Of a stretch of 64,000 nt of DNA, positions 1 to 7,662 are shown in pieces. Source of the DNA: CAYIHX01 sp964363305 (GTDB taxonomy: Bacteria; Bdellovibrionota; UBA1018). The stretch lies in assembly GCA_964363305.1 (NCBI GenBank), contig CAYIHX010000019.1:1-64000 (forward strand). Direction: 5' to 3'. A model generated the notes under the pieces. That model ran no database searches, was not told the DNA's origin, and worked only from the letters and a program-made list of their open reading frames with translations. Positions within the stretch are counted from its first letter, which is position 1; each line of letters starts with the position of its first letter. The position numbers were made by a program, and so were the translations under genes.

Positions 1-45
1 GCCGCCGCTCTGATCCTCTCTTCACAGCAGCAGGAGGTGGCGTGA
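1..45 (+). CDS. 3' end of an upstream gene
   Basis: An open frame enters from the left edge and ends at the TGA at 43-45. Only 14 codons are visible, ending in Gln-Gln-Gln-Glu-Val-Ala. The stop overlaps an ATG at 45-47 (TGATG) and an AGGAGG lies at 32-37, an arrangement typical of translational coupling. Too little is visible to assign a product. Confidence 0.45.
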   Translation, partial: AAALILSSQQQEVA

Positions 46-91
46 TGGCAGCGGCCCTAGACCTCGCGCCGATCGAGTCGCGCGACGCCGA

Positions 92-3000
92 GTGCCGCGA
101 GCACGCCTGGCGTTGCCGCGCCGCGAACCACGGCGACCGGCGGGCGCTCCTCGCGTGGCTTCGGCCGGTGGTGCGTCGGAAGGAACCGGCAGCGGTCGCG
201 GATCTCGCGGTGAGGGCACCGGCGGTGGTGGTACATCCGAGACCGAGAACGGCGACGGACGAGAACGACGCGAAGGCGCGGGGGCACGACAGGCTTCGCG
301 GCTGGGTGGTCGATTGGGCACCGAGAGAGTGGCTGCCGCACCGGCGCCTCGCGCGGGTGTCCCGAGCGAGGCAGTGGCGAATCCAGGCCAGACGGTTGCG
401 CCTCGCCAGGGGGTGAATGCGCGCGTGGAACCCAGTCAAAATAATACGACTGTCGGCGGCCCGGAATCCTCCGCTGGCCGATGGCTCCGCGAAGCGCTCG
501 GCATCGAGCCGGTTGCGGCGCTTGCGAACCTGATCGATCATTCGATGAGGGAAGAACGGCTCGAGCTGATGTCGTGCCCGAGCTACATCGGCGCGGCCGT
601 CGCTCCGCAGGCTTGCGTGCATCCTAGAAACTCGATTCCTCTGGAGGTCGAGAATGCGGCCGGTGGATCGGATCTTTCTCATATTCTTACCGCAGCGAGC
701 GCGGGCGGATCGCCTGGCGACTCCGCTCTTCCTCCTTTCTCGGAAGATCGGTTCTATGAAGCGCTGGTCCAGGGTCAACTCGATGCGATCCTGAAAGACT
801 ACGAGAAATTGCTCGCTCGCCCGGGCGCCGGTGATGGCGTGAACGCGATGCTGACCGGACTGCAGAGCGCGTGTGGTGCAAATCCTCGTTTGAATCGATT
901 TCTTTCAACTCGAGTCGCGCAGATCAAACGCGAGAGAGCGCCCGAAGCACCGGACGCCGTCGCGAATAACTCACGCATTCTTGAAGCTCGCGTTCGCGAT
1001 CTGAACTCGATTGACAACGAAATCAACCTTTTGAAGGCAGAGTTCTATGACCCGAGTAAGTCGGCAGAGCAGAACTCGGCGGGTTTGAAGGATTTCCTCG
1101 AATCCAGAATGGGCATGCTGCTTCCTTGCGGTTCAGTATTGCGCGGAGCAAACTCGGTGATCGGGGCGGTTCGGCAGGCCGGGCAGTTCGCGGGCTCGTG
1201 CCGCATCCGAAACATTGCGGGCAGTCAGTTCATCATGCCGTTCGACGAATCGAGTCCGGATGCTGAAATCGAACAGAACCTGACCCGCGTGATGAATGGT
1301 GATCGATCGTGGCGGCCGTCGGACGGAGCGGTCTCCGTCGTGGCTTGCAACACGACAGCGGCGAGCGTGGAGGAATGTCGGCGCTCCTGCACCGCGGGAA
1401 CGACGAGCGATCAGGTCCTTTATTGCCAACGGACCTCGTGGGATTCGGATCGTCTTCAGGCGGAGATCAATGCGGAGACGGGAGTTCCTCACCCGGCCGT
1501 GGATGGGTCGATTCCTCCGGTGGTCCCCGCTGCCCGGGGTGCGCTCAGCGCGCGTGATCGATGTCAGTCGAAGTTTGATCTGATGCAAGGTTTGATTGCG
1601 CGTCGGGCTCTGCTGATGGCGGACTTTCCGGAGTTGAGCCATGAGGTGAGCGGAGCGCCGGCCTATAGAACATTGGCTCGAGGAGGGGCGGTCAGCGCGA
1701 TTGATCAATTGCGCCCCATCTCGAACGCCCATTTTTCAAGCTTGATGCAAGATCGCAGCAGCTGGTTCAGTGCGGCGCGGTCCGGTGCGGTCGGTCTTCG
1801 ATCGGCCGTCGAACAGATGTGCGCGAATCCTCGCGCCGCTGGCGAAGCGCTGTTGGCTGATCCTTCCCGGATGCGTGAGGTGCTCTCTTGCGGTCGTCCG
1901 GATTCTATGCCGGTCCGTCGCTTCGGCGACCCGGTGGCGATGGATCCATCGGTTGATCCCAATTGCCGCTACCTTAGGGCCAATGCGGGCCAGATGTGTG
2001 GCGTCGCGAACAACTTAGCCTATAAGAGAAGTGCTTCGAGCGGTTTGATGGAAACGGCCATTTCGGGCCCGATGACTGGAGTTGACGTGATGGCCTGTAT
2101 GTCCCTGGTCGGCGGCGTGGCTCGATTGGGAGTCGCGACGGTCCGGCTCGCGGGTTCAGTCGCGAGCGTCGGCGTCGCGAGCGCCGGCGTGGAAGCGGGA
2201 GCGCAAGTCGCCGCTCGGACGGCATTGGCCGGAACCAGGAATGGATTGCGCAATGCGATTCGACTCACGATTCAACAAGGAGTCGAATCGGTCAGTACCG
2301 CGCGTAGCTTAGCCATGCTCGGTGGGTTCGGCGCTTACGGATACGTCGCGGGTTCGCACGCGGAAGAAGGGGCACGCACCGCTTTGAACGATTCCATCGT
2401 CGCGTGTTCTCGCGGTGATTCGGAAGCATGCTCGCGCGTGACGGAGATGCGCGCGCAGTATGAGCTCGCGGCTCGCAGCACGGGCTGGGAAGCTCTGGGA
2501 ATGATGCTCGCTGGGATCGTCATCCCCGGCGGCATCGGTGATGAGATCAATACCGTCAAGACGACGCTCACCCAAGCCCGGCAACGATTGTCGACCGCTC
2601 TCGGTACAGCCAGCGATCTCGCCAATGTGGCGCGGGGCCGCGCGCTGACGACGGCTGAAGCGGCTCGGATGCGTGAAGCTCGAACGGAAATTACAGCGGC
2701 TTCGCGTGCCGCATCGGATGCGTCGCGCCGAATATCCCGCCTGGTGGCCGACGGTCGCCGTCGTGCGCAGGAACCGATTCTTGCTCGATTGCGGGAAGCG
2801 GGCGTGCCGCCTGCGGAGATTCGACGACGTTCAGGCCTCTTGCTCCAGGAGAACGGCGAACCGGTCATGGTTCCACGCAGGGGATCCGGACCCGCGCTCG
2901 GTTTGAACGGCGAACCGGCGACGGTTTCGGGACGACGAGCCGAACCTGTGCTCGGTTTGAACGGCGGACCGGCTACCGGCTCGGGGCGACAAGTCGAACC

Positions 3001-3784
3001 CGTGCTGGGTTTGAACGGTGAACCGGCCACGGTGTCGGGACGACGAGTCGAGCCCGTGCTGGGTTTGAACGGAGGCCCGGCCAGGGGACGCGGTGTACAA
3101 ATGGAACCGGTTTCGATTCGAGGCGAGTTGTCGCCGGAATTGGCCGATGCTATTCTCGCTCGTTCCGCTCAAGGGGGGGACGCTCCGGCCGTTGCCACGC
3201 TGGGGGGCGGTGCGCGGACTCCGGGCTTCAAACCCGACGAGGTGCTCACCGTCGACGGAGCGATTCGTCCTGCGATGCAAAGACTTCGAACTCGACTCGA
3301 CTCGTTCTTCTCCAGTGGTCCGATGAGTGGTCGACGTCCGGCTCGAGTGAGCGAACCGACCGAAGTCATTCCTCGAGTGGTCTCTGCTGCCGAAGAATTG
3401 GTGGGTTTGGTTCGGGAAGGTCGGATATCTCCTGAAGAAGGCGCGCGACTGCTCGCTCAGGCGCGTCAGATTCAAGAGGATTTTCTTCCTATCCTGGAAC
3501 AGACGATGCGTCGTCGGTTCCGTTTCTCGGAAGAAGAAGTCTCTCAATTCATCACAGATGCTCGAAGTCGTTTGAGCCGTGTAGGCGAAAGCATTCGAGA
3601 TCGCGCCGGTCTTGAGGTGGCGGCACGCGCCCTGATCGATGATCCGTCGGCCGTATTGGCGAGATCATTGGCGGAAGACGATGGAACGGGGCGAATGAAG
3701 TACTGCGGAGCGGAAAAAGCTGCGGGCTGTGGCAGTGGGCCGAGCTGTCCCTGCTCGGAAATTTGTACGCCGCGGGGCCGTTAG
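92..3784 (+). CDS. Giant protein of unknown function with internal repeats
   Basis: I do not recognise this 1230-residue protein. In order it has a Gly/Arg/Ser/Glu-rich, probably disordered N-terminus (about 1-110), a mixed region with scattered cysteines (130-640), Ala/Gly/Val-rich segments that could insert into or sit on a membrane (about 660-860), an Arg-rich helical stretch, five copies of an 18-residue repeat (about 919-1008), and a Cys-rich tail. The start is unsure. The GTG at 92 has no clear ribosome site, while the ATG at 45 has AGGAGG and couples to the upstream stop but lies in another frame that closes at 416. A frameshift in the first 200 bases, natural or from sequencing, would join the two. 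A terminator follows. A surface or secreted factor is possible but unproven. Confidence 0.6.
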   Translation: MPRARLALPRREPRRPAGAPRVASAGGASEGTGSGRGSRGEGTGGGGTSETENGDGRERREGAGARQASRLGGRLGTERVAAAPAPRAGVPSEAVANPGQTVAPRQGVNARVEPSQNNTTVGGPESSAGRWLREALGIEPVAALANLIDHSMREERLELMSCPSYIGAAVAPQACVHPRNSIPLEVENAAGGSDLSHILTAASAGGSPGDSALPPFSEDRFYEALVQGQLDAILKDYEKLLARPGAGDGVNAMLTGLQSACGANPRLNRFLSTRVAQIKRERAPEAPDAVANNSRILEARVRDLNSIDNEINLLKAEFYDPSKSAEQNSAGLKDFLESRMGMLLPCGSVLRGANSVIGAVRQAGQFAGSCRIRNIAGSQFIMPFDESSPDAEIEQNLTRVMNGDRSWRPSDGAVSVVACNTTAASVEECRRSCTAGTTSDQVLYCQRTSWDSDRLQAEINAETGVPHPAVDGSIPPVVPAARGALSARDRCQSKFDLMQGLIARRALLMADFPELSHEVSGAPAYRTLARGGAVSAIDQLRPISNAHFSSLMQDRSSWFSAARSGAVGLRSAVEQMCANPRAAGEALLADPSRMREVLSCGRPDSMPVRRFGDPVAMDPSVDPNCRYLRANAGQMCGVANNLAYKRSASSGLMETAISGPMTGVDVMACMSLVGGVARLGVATVRLAGSVASVGVASAGVEAGAQVAARTALAGTRNGLRNAIRLTIQQGVESVSTARSLAMLGGFGAYGYVAGSHAEEGARTALNDSIVACSRGDSEACSRVTEMRAQYELAARSTGWEALGMMLAGIVIPGGIGDEINTVKTTLTQARQRLSTALGTASDLANVARGRALTTAEAARMREARTEITAASRAASDASRRISRLVADGRRRAQEPILARLREAGVPPAEIRRRSGLLLQENGEPVMVPRRGSGPALGLNGEPATVSGRRAEPVLGLNGGPATGSGRQVEPVLGLNGEPATVSGRRVEPVLGLNGGPARGRGVQMEPVSIRGELSPELADAILARSAQGGDAPAVATLGGGARTPGFKPDEVLTVDGAIRPAMQRLRTRLDSFFSSGPMSGRRPARVSEPTEVIPRVVSAAEELVGLVREGRISPEEGARLLAQARQIQEDFLPILEQTMRRRFRFSEEEVSQFITDARSRLSRVGESIRDRAGLEVAARALIDDPSAVLARSLAEDDGTGRMKYCGAEKAAGCGSGPSCPCSEICTPRGR
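2846..3115 (+). repeat. 54-bp in-frame tandem repeat, about five copies
   Basis: Four units start at 2900, 2954, 3008 and 3062, exactly 54 bp apart, and a degenerate unit precedes them from 2846. Each encodes 18 residues with the core GLNGxPA...SGRxxEPVL. The units alternate between Glu-Pro and Gly-Pro after GLNG, which suggests that pairs may have duplicated together. Confidence 0.9.
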
Positions 3785-3802
3785 CTGGAAAAGTTTTATG
3801 CG

Positions 3803-3842
3803 GGCCTCGGCAGCTTCGGCGGTCGAGGCCTTCCCTTTTTTT
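3803..3842 (+). terminator. Rho-independent terminator
   Basis: GGCCTCG (3803-3809) pairs with CGAGGCC (3824-3830) around a 14-nt loop, followed by TTCCCTTTTTTT. It lies 18 bp after the stop of the giant gene. Confidence 0.85.
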
Positions 3843-3904
3843 GTATCGTGTTGATCTAGGCTCTCATGGGTTTTGGCTAGCCTCTATGCTAAGATGGTGC
3901 GCAT

Positions 3905-4237
3905 ATGTCCCGCAAACCCGACGACTACTTCATCCTCGACGCCGCCCATATCGATCCCGCGCGCCTGAAGCGCGAGCGGGAGAAAGCGCGCGAGCTGCGC
4001 AAGTCGGCGGCGTGGAAGCGCAAGCTCGCGGCGGGTCTCTGCCATTACTGCGGTGAAAAATTCTCCGCGAAAGGGCTCACGCTCGACCACCTCGTGCCGC
4101 TTGCGCGCGGGGGCACTTCGACCTTGGGCAACTGCGTGCCCGCGTGCAAGAAGTGCAACTCCGAGAAGGGCCTGCGCACGCCGGTCGAGGATATCTTCGC
4201 TCAGCTTGAGGCCGAGCGCCGCGCGCGCGGGGAGTAA
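3905..4237 (+). CDS. HNH endonuclease
   Basis: This 110-residue protein has the compact HNH (beta-beta-alpha metal) fold signature. A CHYC pair at about residue 46 is followed by LDHLVPLARGG with the catalytic His, an Asn, and a CxxCN zinc pair near residue 79. The N-terminal 40 residues are charged and helical and may bind DNA. It is a stand-alone gene with a weak ribosome site and no recognisable partner. Free-standing HNH proteins of this size occur in phages, defence loci and mobile elements. A palindrome linked to the RAYT begins 40 bp downstream, so it borders a mobile-type segment. The substrate is unknown. Confidence 0.85.
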   Translation: MSRKPDDYFILDAAHIDPARLKREREKARELRKSAAWKRKLAAGLCHYCGEKFSAKGLTLDHLVPLARGGTSTLGNCVPACKKCNSEKGLRTPVEDIFAQLEAERRARGE

Positions 4238-4278
4238 GCGCGAGCGTTGTGAGCGGGCGAGTAAGTGTGCGAGCGCGC

Positions 4279-4346
4279 GGGAATTTCATTCCCGGAGCGG
4301 CGCAATGAAGCGCGTTCATTGCGCCGCTCCGGGAATAGGATTCCCA
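4279..4346. repeat. REP-like long palindrome, left copy
   Basis: A perfect 22-nt arm (4288-4309) and its complement (4315-4336) enclose a 5-nt loop GCGCG. An outer GGGAAT...ATTCCC extension is imperfect on this side. It lies 26 bp beyond the 3' end of the RAYT gene and matches the right copy (5309-5377) almost base for base in the core. Confidence 0.9.
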
Positions 4347-4371
4347 CTTGCTCGGAGCGCTGACCGCAGGA

Positions 4372-5184
4372 TTAAGGAATAAGGTCCTTTCTCAAAAAGC
4401 GCGGATCTCGAATCAAGCTCAGTAGCGCGGACTGTTCCGCGGCCGGAAGCGCCCCCGCCCTTTCTCGGCGTCCATAGAGTGTAGAGAATGGAAGCTCGAG
4501 TGCGCGGGCGACCCGAGGTCCCGGCTGCTCGAGGACATCCACGAGGAGGGGAATCGCCCGGCGTGAAATCTCCAGGCAGTCTCGAGCGAGAGACTTCGGG
4601 CTGCGACTGTAGTGGCGGGCGGCTGCTTCGACGGCGCGAGGATGCGCGAGCCAAATTTCGCTCGGGCTGGTCCGTAGCGATGGAGGAGCAGTGCCGGCGA
4701 TCGCTACGCTGGGGTCTCCAGAGAGGTAAGAATGCAGGGCGGGAATGCTACCCACCTCTTTTTGCTTCATCCACGATTGAAGCTGCTTCATTCCGACCCA
4801 CGGTTGAGCGGTTAGCCCCAGGACGTCCCGATAGGTCGACCACTCCCACTCGAGCGGATCAGCGCAAAGGCGCTTGCGGCAAGGGTTCAGAAGCACGTAC
4901 CGAATCTGGCGAAGAAGGTGATGTTGATCACGTACCGGCTCGGGAGGCGGTGGCGACTCCCACCGGGTCCCGGGCATCCGTGCGAGTGCGCGAGTGAGTT
5001 CGTTGATCGCGGGCCCGAGCTCGGAAAGGACGGCGAGGCAGTGAAAATGATTCGGCATGATGATCGCCGCAGCCACTTGTGAAAACGACCGCTGAAGACG
5101 CTGCCAAAGCCAGTGGCAGGCTGCGCGTTCATTGAAGGGTGTGGCTCCCCAGCGTGTTCTCATCGTGATGTGGAAGAATTTCAT
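4372..5184 (-). CDS. REP-associated tyrosine transposase (RAYT, Y1/HUH family)
   Basis: A 270-residue single-strand transposase of the TnpA_REP class. The N-terminal Y1 domain shows MPNHFHCLA (the HUH metal-binding motif, HFH, near residue 46) and then the RYVLLNPCRKRL block with the catalytic tyrosine two residues before Leu-Leu-Asn-Pro, and WSTYRDVLG, a standard RAYT landmark. The C-terminal third contains a probable helix-turn-helix (around VARALELPFSTLYG). No frame damage is visible. It lies between two long palindromes sharing a 22-bp arm, the architecture expected of a RAYT and the REP hairpins it recognises. RAYTs are usually single-copy domesticated genes that spread REPs rather than move themselves. 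Confidence 0.9.
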   Translation of the reverse strand: MKFFHITMRTRWGATPFNERAACHWLWQRLQRSFSQVAAAIIMPNHFHCLAVLSELGPAINELTRALARMPGTRWESPPPPEPVRDQHHLLRQIRYVLLNPCRKRLCADPLEWEWSTYRDVLGLTAQPWVGMKQLQSWMKQKEVGSIPALHSYLSGDPSVAIAGTAPPSLRTSPSEIWLAHPRAVEAAARHYSRSPKSLARDCLEISRRAIPLLVDVLEQPGPRVARALELPFSTLYGRRERAGALPAAEQSALLSLIRDPRFLRKDLIP

Positions 5185-5308
5185 GTGGGAATTGAAAGCA
5201 AGGAGCGTGCTCGTGTGAGGTCCTGGGAGGAGGCAGGCCCGTATCCTGTGCGGTCGGATTTCGGACGCCTAGAATGACATCGCTACGGTTGAGTGGGGAA
5301 GGTTGGGT

Positions 5309-5377
5309 TGGGAATCCCATTCCCGGAGCAGCGCAATGAAGGCGCTTCATTGCGCTGCTCCGGGAATGGGATTCCCA
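5309..5377. repeat. REP-like long palindrome, right copy
   Basis: A perfect 32-nt arm (5309-5340) pairs with 5346-5377 across the loop GGCGC. The inner 22 nt match the left copy except for one compensated pair (CGGCGC here reads CAGCGC, changed on both arms), which argues that the folded form is selected. It lies between the RAYT 5' end and srkA. Confidence 0.92.
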
Positions 5378-5460
5378 CTCGCCCGGGCGCGCCCCGCGCG
5401 CAACACGCGAGCAGCGCTCGACTCGGCGCCGCGCCCGCGCTACCCTCGGAAGCACACTGC

Positions 5461-6474
5461 ATGGATGCAAAGAACTCCTTCTTCTCTCTGACGCCTGAGC
5501 GCGTCCTGGCCGCCGTCGAGGGCGCGGGCTTTCAGGCTACGGGGCGCTGCTCGGCGCTCAATAGCTTCGAGAACCGCGTCTATGACGTTGAGCTCGAACC
5601 GGAGTCGGTGCCCTCACCCGCGGACGGGGGCACCCCTCACCGCAGCTATTATTCGCGCGTCGTGAAGTTCTATCGGCCCGGTCGATGGTCGCGCGAGCAG
5701 CTCCTCGAAGAGCATGAGTTTCTCCATGACCTTCAAGAAGACGAAATCCCCGTCATTGCGCCGATTCAGTTTGACGATGGCACGACTTTACGTCAAATCC
5801 CTGACAGCGGGATCTACTACGCGCTTTTTCCCAAGGTGGGAGGGCGGGCCCCCGATGAGCTCACGGAAGAACAGCTTCGGCAGATCGGTCGTCTCATCGG
5901 GCGCATTCATGGGGTGGGCGCTCGCAGGCCGGCACCGCATCGAATCGAACTTTCGCCGCTGACTTATGGTCGGCAAAACCTGCAGTACCTGCTTGAGCAG
6001 CGCTGGATCCCTCCCGAGTTCGAATCGAGATATCGCAATGCCGTTGAGCGAATTTGCGGTAGGATTGAACCTTGGTTTGAGAAGGTGCAGGTTCAACGCA
6101 TTCACGGCGATTGTCACTTGGGCAATCTGTTGTTCAGTCAAGAAGGTCCGGTTTTTCTTGATTTCGACGACATGGTGAGAGGGCCGGCCGTGCAGGACCT
6201 CTGGCTTCTCCTCCCCAACCGGGGGGGCGGCAATCAAAGAGAGTTGGAGTCTTTGTTGGAAGGTTATGAGGAGATGAGGTCGTTTCACCGGTCGCAGCTG
6301 AAGTTGATCGAGCCACTGCGGGCGCTGCGGTTCGTGCACTACACCGCCTGGCTGGCGCGTCGCTGGGAAGATCCGGCTTTTCCACCGGCCTTCCCGCAGT
6401 TCAACTCCCATCGCTACTGGAACGATGAGACGGCGGATCTCGAACAACAGCTTCGACTCATTGAGGACGCATGA
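5461..6474 (+). CDS. srkA: Stress response kinase A (YihE family)
   Basis: A 337-residue kinase-like protein of the APH/choline-kinase fold, close to the ~328 residues usual for SrkA. The catalytic loop reads RIHGDCHLGNLLF and the metal-binding motif FLDFDDM follows, both canonical. SrkA counters stress-induced death in E. coli as a cytoplasmic Ser/Thr kinase. The ATG at 5461 gives a family-like N-terminus (NSFENRVYDVELE follows); longer frames run back into the palindrome. The TGA overlaps the ATG of the next gene, so the two are probably co-translated. Confidence 0.9.
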   Translation: MDAKNSFFSLTPERVLAAVEGAGFQATGRCSALNSFENRVYDVELEPESVPSPADGGTPHRSYYSRVVKFYRPGRWSREQLLEEHEFLHDLQEDEIPVIAPIQFDDGTTLRQIPDSGIYYALFPKVGGRAPDELTEEQLRQIGRLIGRIHGVGARRPAPHRIELSPLTYGRQNLQYLLEQRWIPPEFESRYRNAVERICGRIEPWFEKVQVQRIHGDCHLGNLLFSQEGPVFLDFDDMVRGPAVQDLWLLLPNRGGGNQRELESLLEGYEEMRSFHRSQLKLIEPLRALRFVHYTAWLARRWEDPAFPPAFPQFNSHRYWNDETADLEQQLRLIEDA

Positions 6475-7640
6475 TGAAAGTGATGAAAAATTGGACAGTG
6501 ACGATTTTCGGTGTTTTAGCTCTCTGTATGGCTTCGGCGCGTGCCGAGCAGCCGGCCGTCTATCTTCCTGATCTTTTTCCGGACGTTCCGGCCACCGATT
6601 ACCTGGCGGCTTCGGATGGCGAGCCGGACGTAGGCTTTTGCTCGAAGTGGAATCCGGAGTGGGGCCTGCGTGGCCATCAATGCTGCGGAAATCGCCGGGC
6701 CTACAAGTCGAAGATCAAGTCGAATCGATGTTCGCCTCGAAGGTGGAAGTCGAGCTACTGCGACGAGATGACCGAGGAACAGCGCGAGTACACGCGCGCG
6801 GCCGTGAACGGAGAGCTGGGCGATTTGCTTGATGTCATCATCGGAGACATGAACCGCCGCATTCGGAATCAGGCTCAGTGTAGCGTGAGCAACGGGTTCT
6901 TGGCTTGGGGTCGGAGGATTATTCCCACGGACCAGAATCGCATCCGCCTGAGAACGCCCTTTCGTTGTACGGATTTCGGAACCGATGGCATGGTGGGCAT
7001 GCTTGAATGGCTGGGCCATGAGGTCGATACGCAATACCAGGCTCCCGAGTTTTCGCGGGTCAGCGTTCTCGTGGGTGACATCGCCGCGCCTCGAGGCGGC
7101 TGCCTCGCGGGGCGTTTCGGGCGGCGGGGACATCTTTCCCATACGTCGGGGCAGGACGTAGACCTTGGTTTTCTTCATGCCAAGGCGAAGCAAGCGTCGC
7201 CGGCGGCCTTTACCAAGAGCTTTGACGGCGATGAGAACTGGTGGTTCATCAAGAAAATCTTTCAGAACCCGTTTGCATGCGTGAAGATGATGCTGCTCGA
7301 TCACCGTCATATTCGTCGACTCGCAAAAGCGGCAGGCAATGATCCGCTTTGGCCCATGCTACGACCCTACATCAAGCATGCCCGCCACCATCGAAACCAC
7401 GTTCATGTGCGGCTGGGTGAATTTCCGGGAGCACCCGGTTGCGATGCAGGCCCCGAAACTATTTTGGAAGAAGAGGAAGGCGATCCAGGTGACGCGGACC
7501 TTGAGCCCACGCCCGGGGTGGGGCTGCCGTTGGTTGAAAACACGGTGATCAACACGGATCGTTCGCCCGCGACGTTGGCTCGCCCGATTTTTCATTTTGC
7601 GACGCCCCTTCGAACTGCCGTCGGCCCGAGAGCATATTGA
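6471..7640 (+). CDS. mepA: Penicillin-insensitive murein endopeptidase, M74 family
   Basis: A 389-residue exported zinc peptidase expected to cut D-Ala-meso-DAP cross-links in periplasmic peptidoglycan. The signal peptide ends at about residue 25 (SARA). The family signature appears as GHLSHTSGQDVDLGF (near 220-234; His and Asp ligands) and HHRNHVHVRLG (near 305-315; third His). It is longer than the ~275-residue E. coli MepA because of a Cys-rich N-terminal insertion (CCGNRR, CSPRRW) and a C-terminal acidic/Pro tail. It starts on the ATGA overlap with srkA. Confidence 0.88.
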   Translation: MMKVMKNWTVTIFGVLALCMASARAEQPAVYLPDLFPDVPATDYLAASDGEPDVGFCSKWNPEWGLRGHQCCGNRRAYKSKIKSNRCSPRRWKSSYCDEMTEEQREYTRAAVNGELGDLLDVIIGDMNRRIRNQAQCSVSNGFLAWGRRIIPTDQNRIRLRTPFRCTDFGTDGMVGMLEWLGHEVDTQYQAPEFSRVSVLVGDIAAPRGGCLAGRFGRRGHLSHTSGQDVDLGFLHAKAKQASPAAFTKSFDGDENWWFIKKIFQNPFACVKMMLLDHRHIRRLAKAAGNDPLWPMLRPYIKHARHHRNHVHVRLGEFPGAPGCDAGPETILEEEEGDPGDADLEPTPGVGLPLVENTVINTDRSPATLARPIFHFATPLRTAVGPRAY

Positions 7641-7662
7641 TCTATTTTTCGAGCCGGAGATA

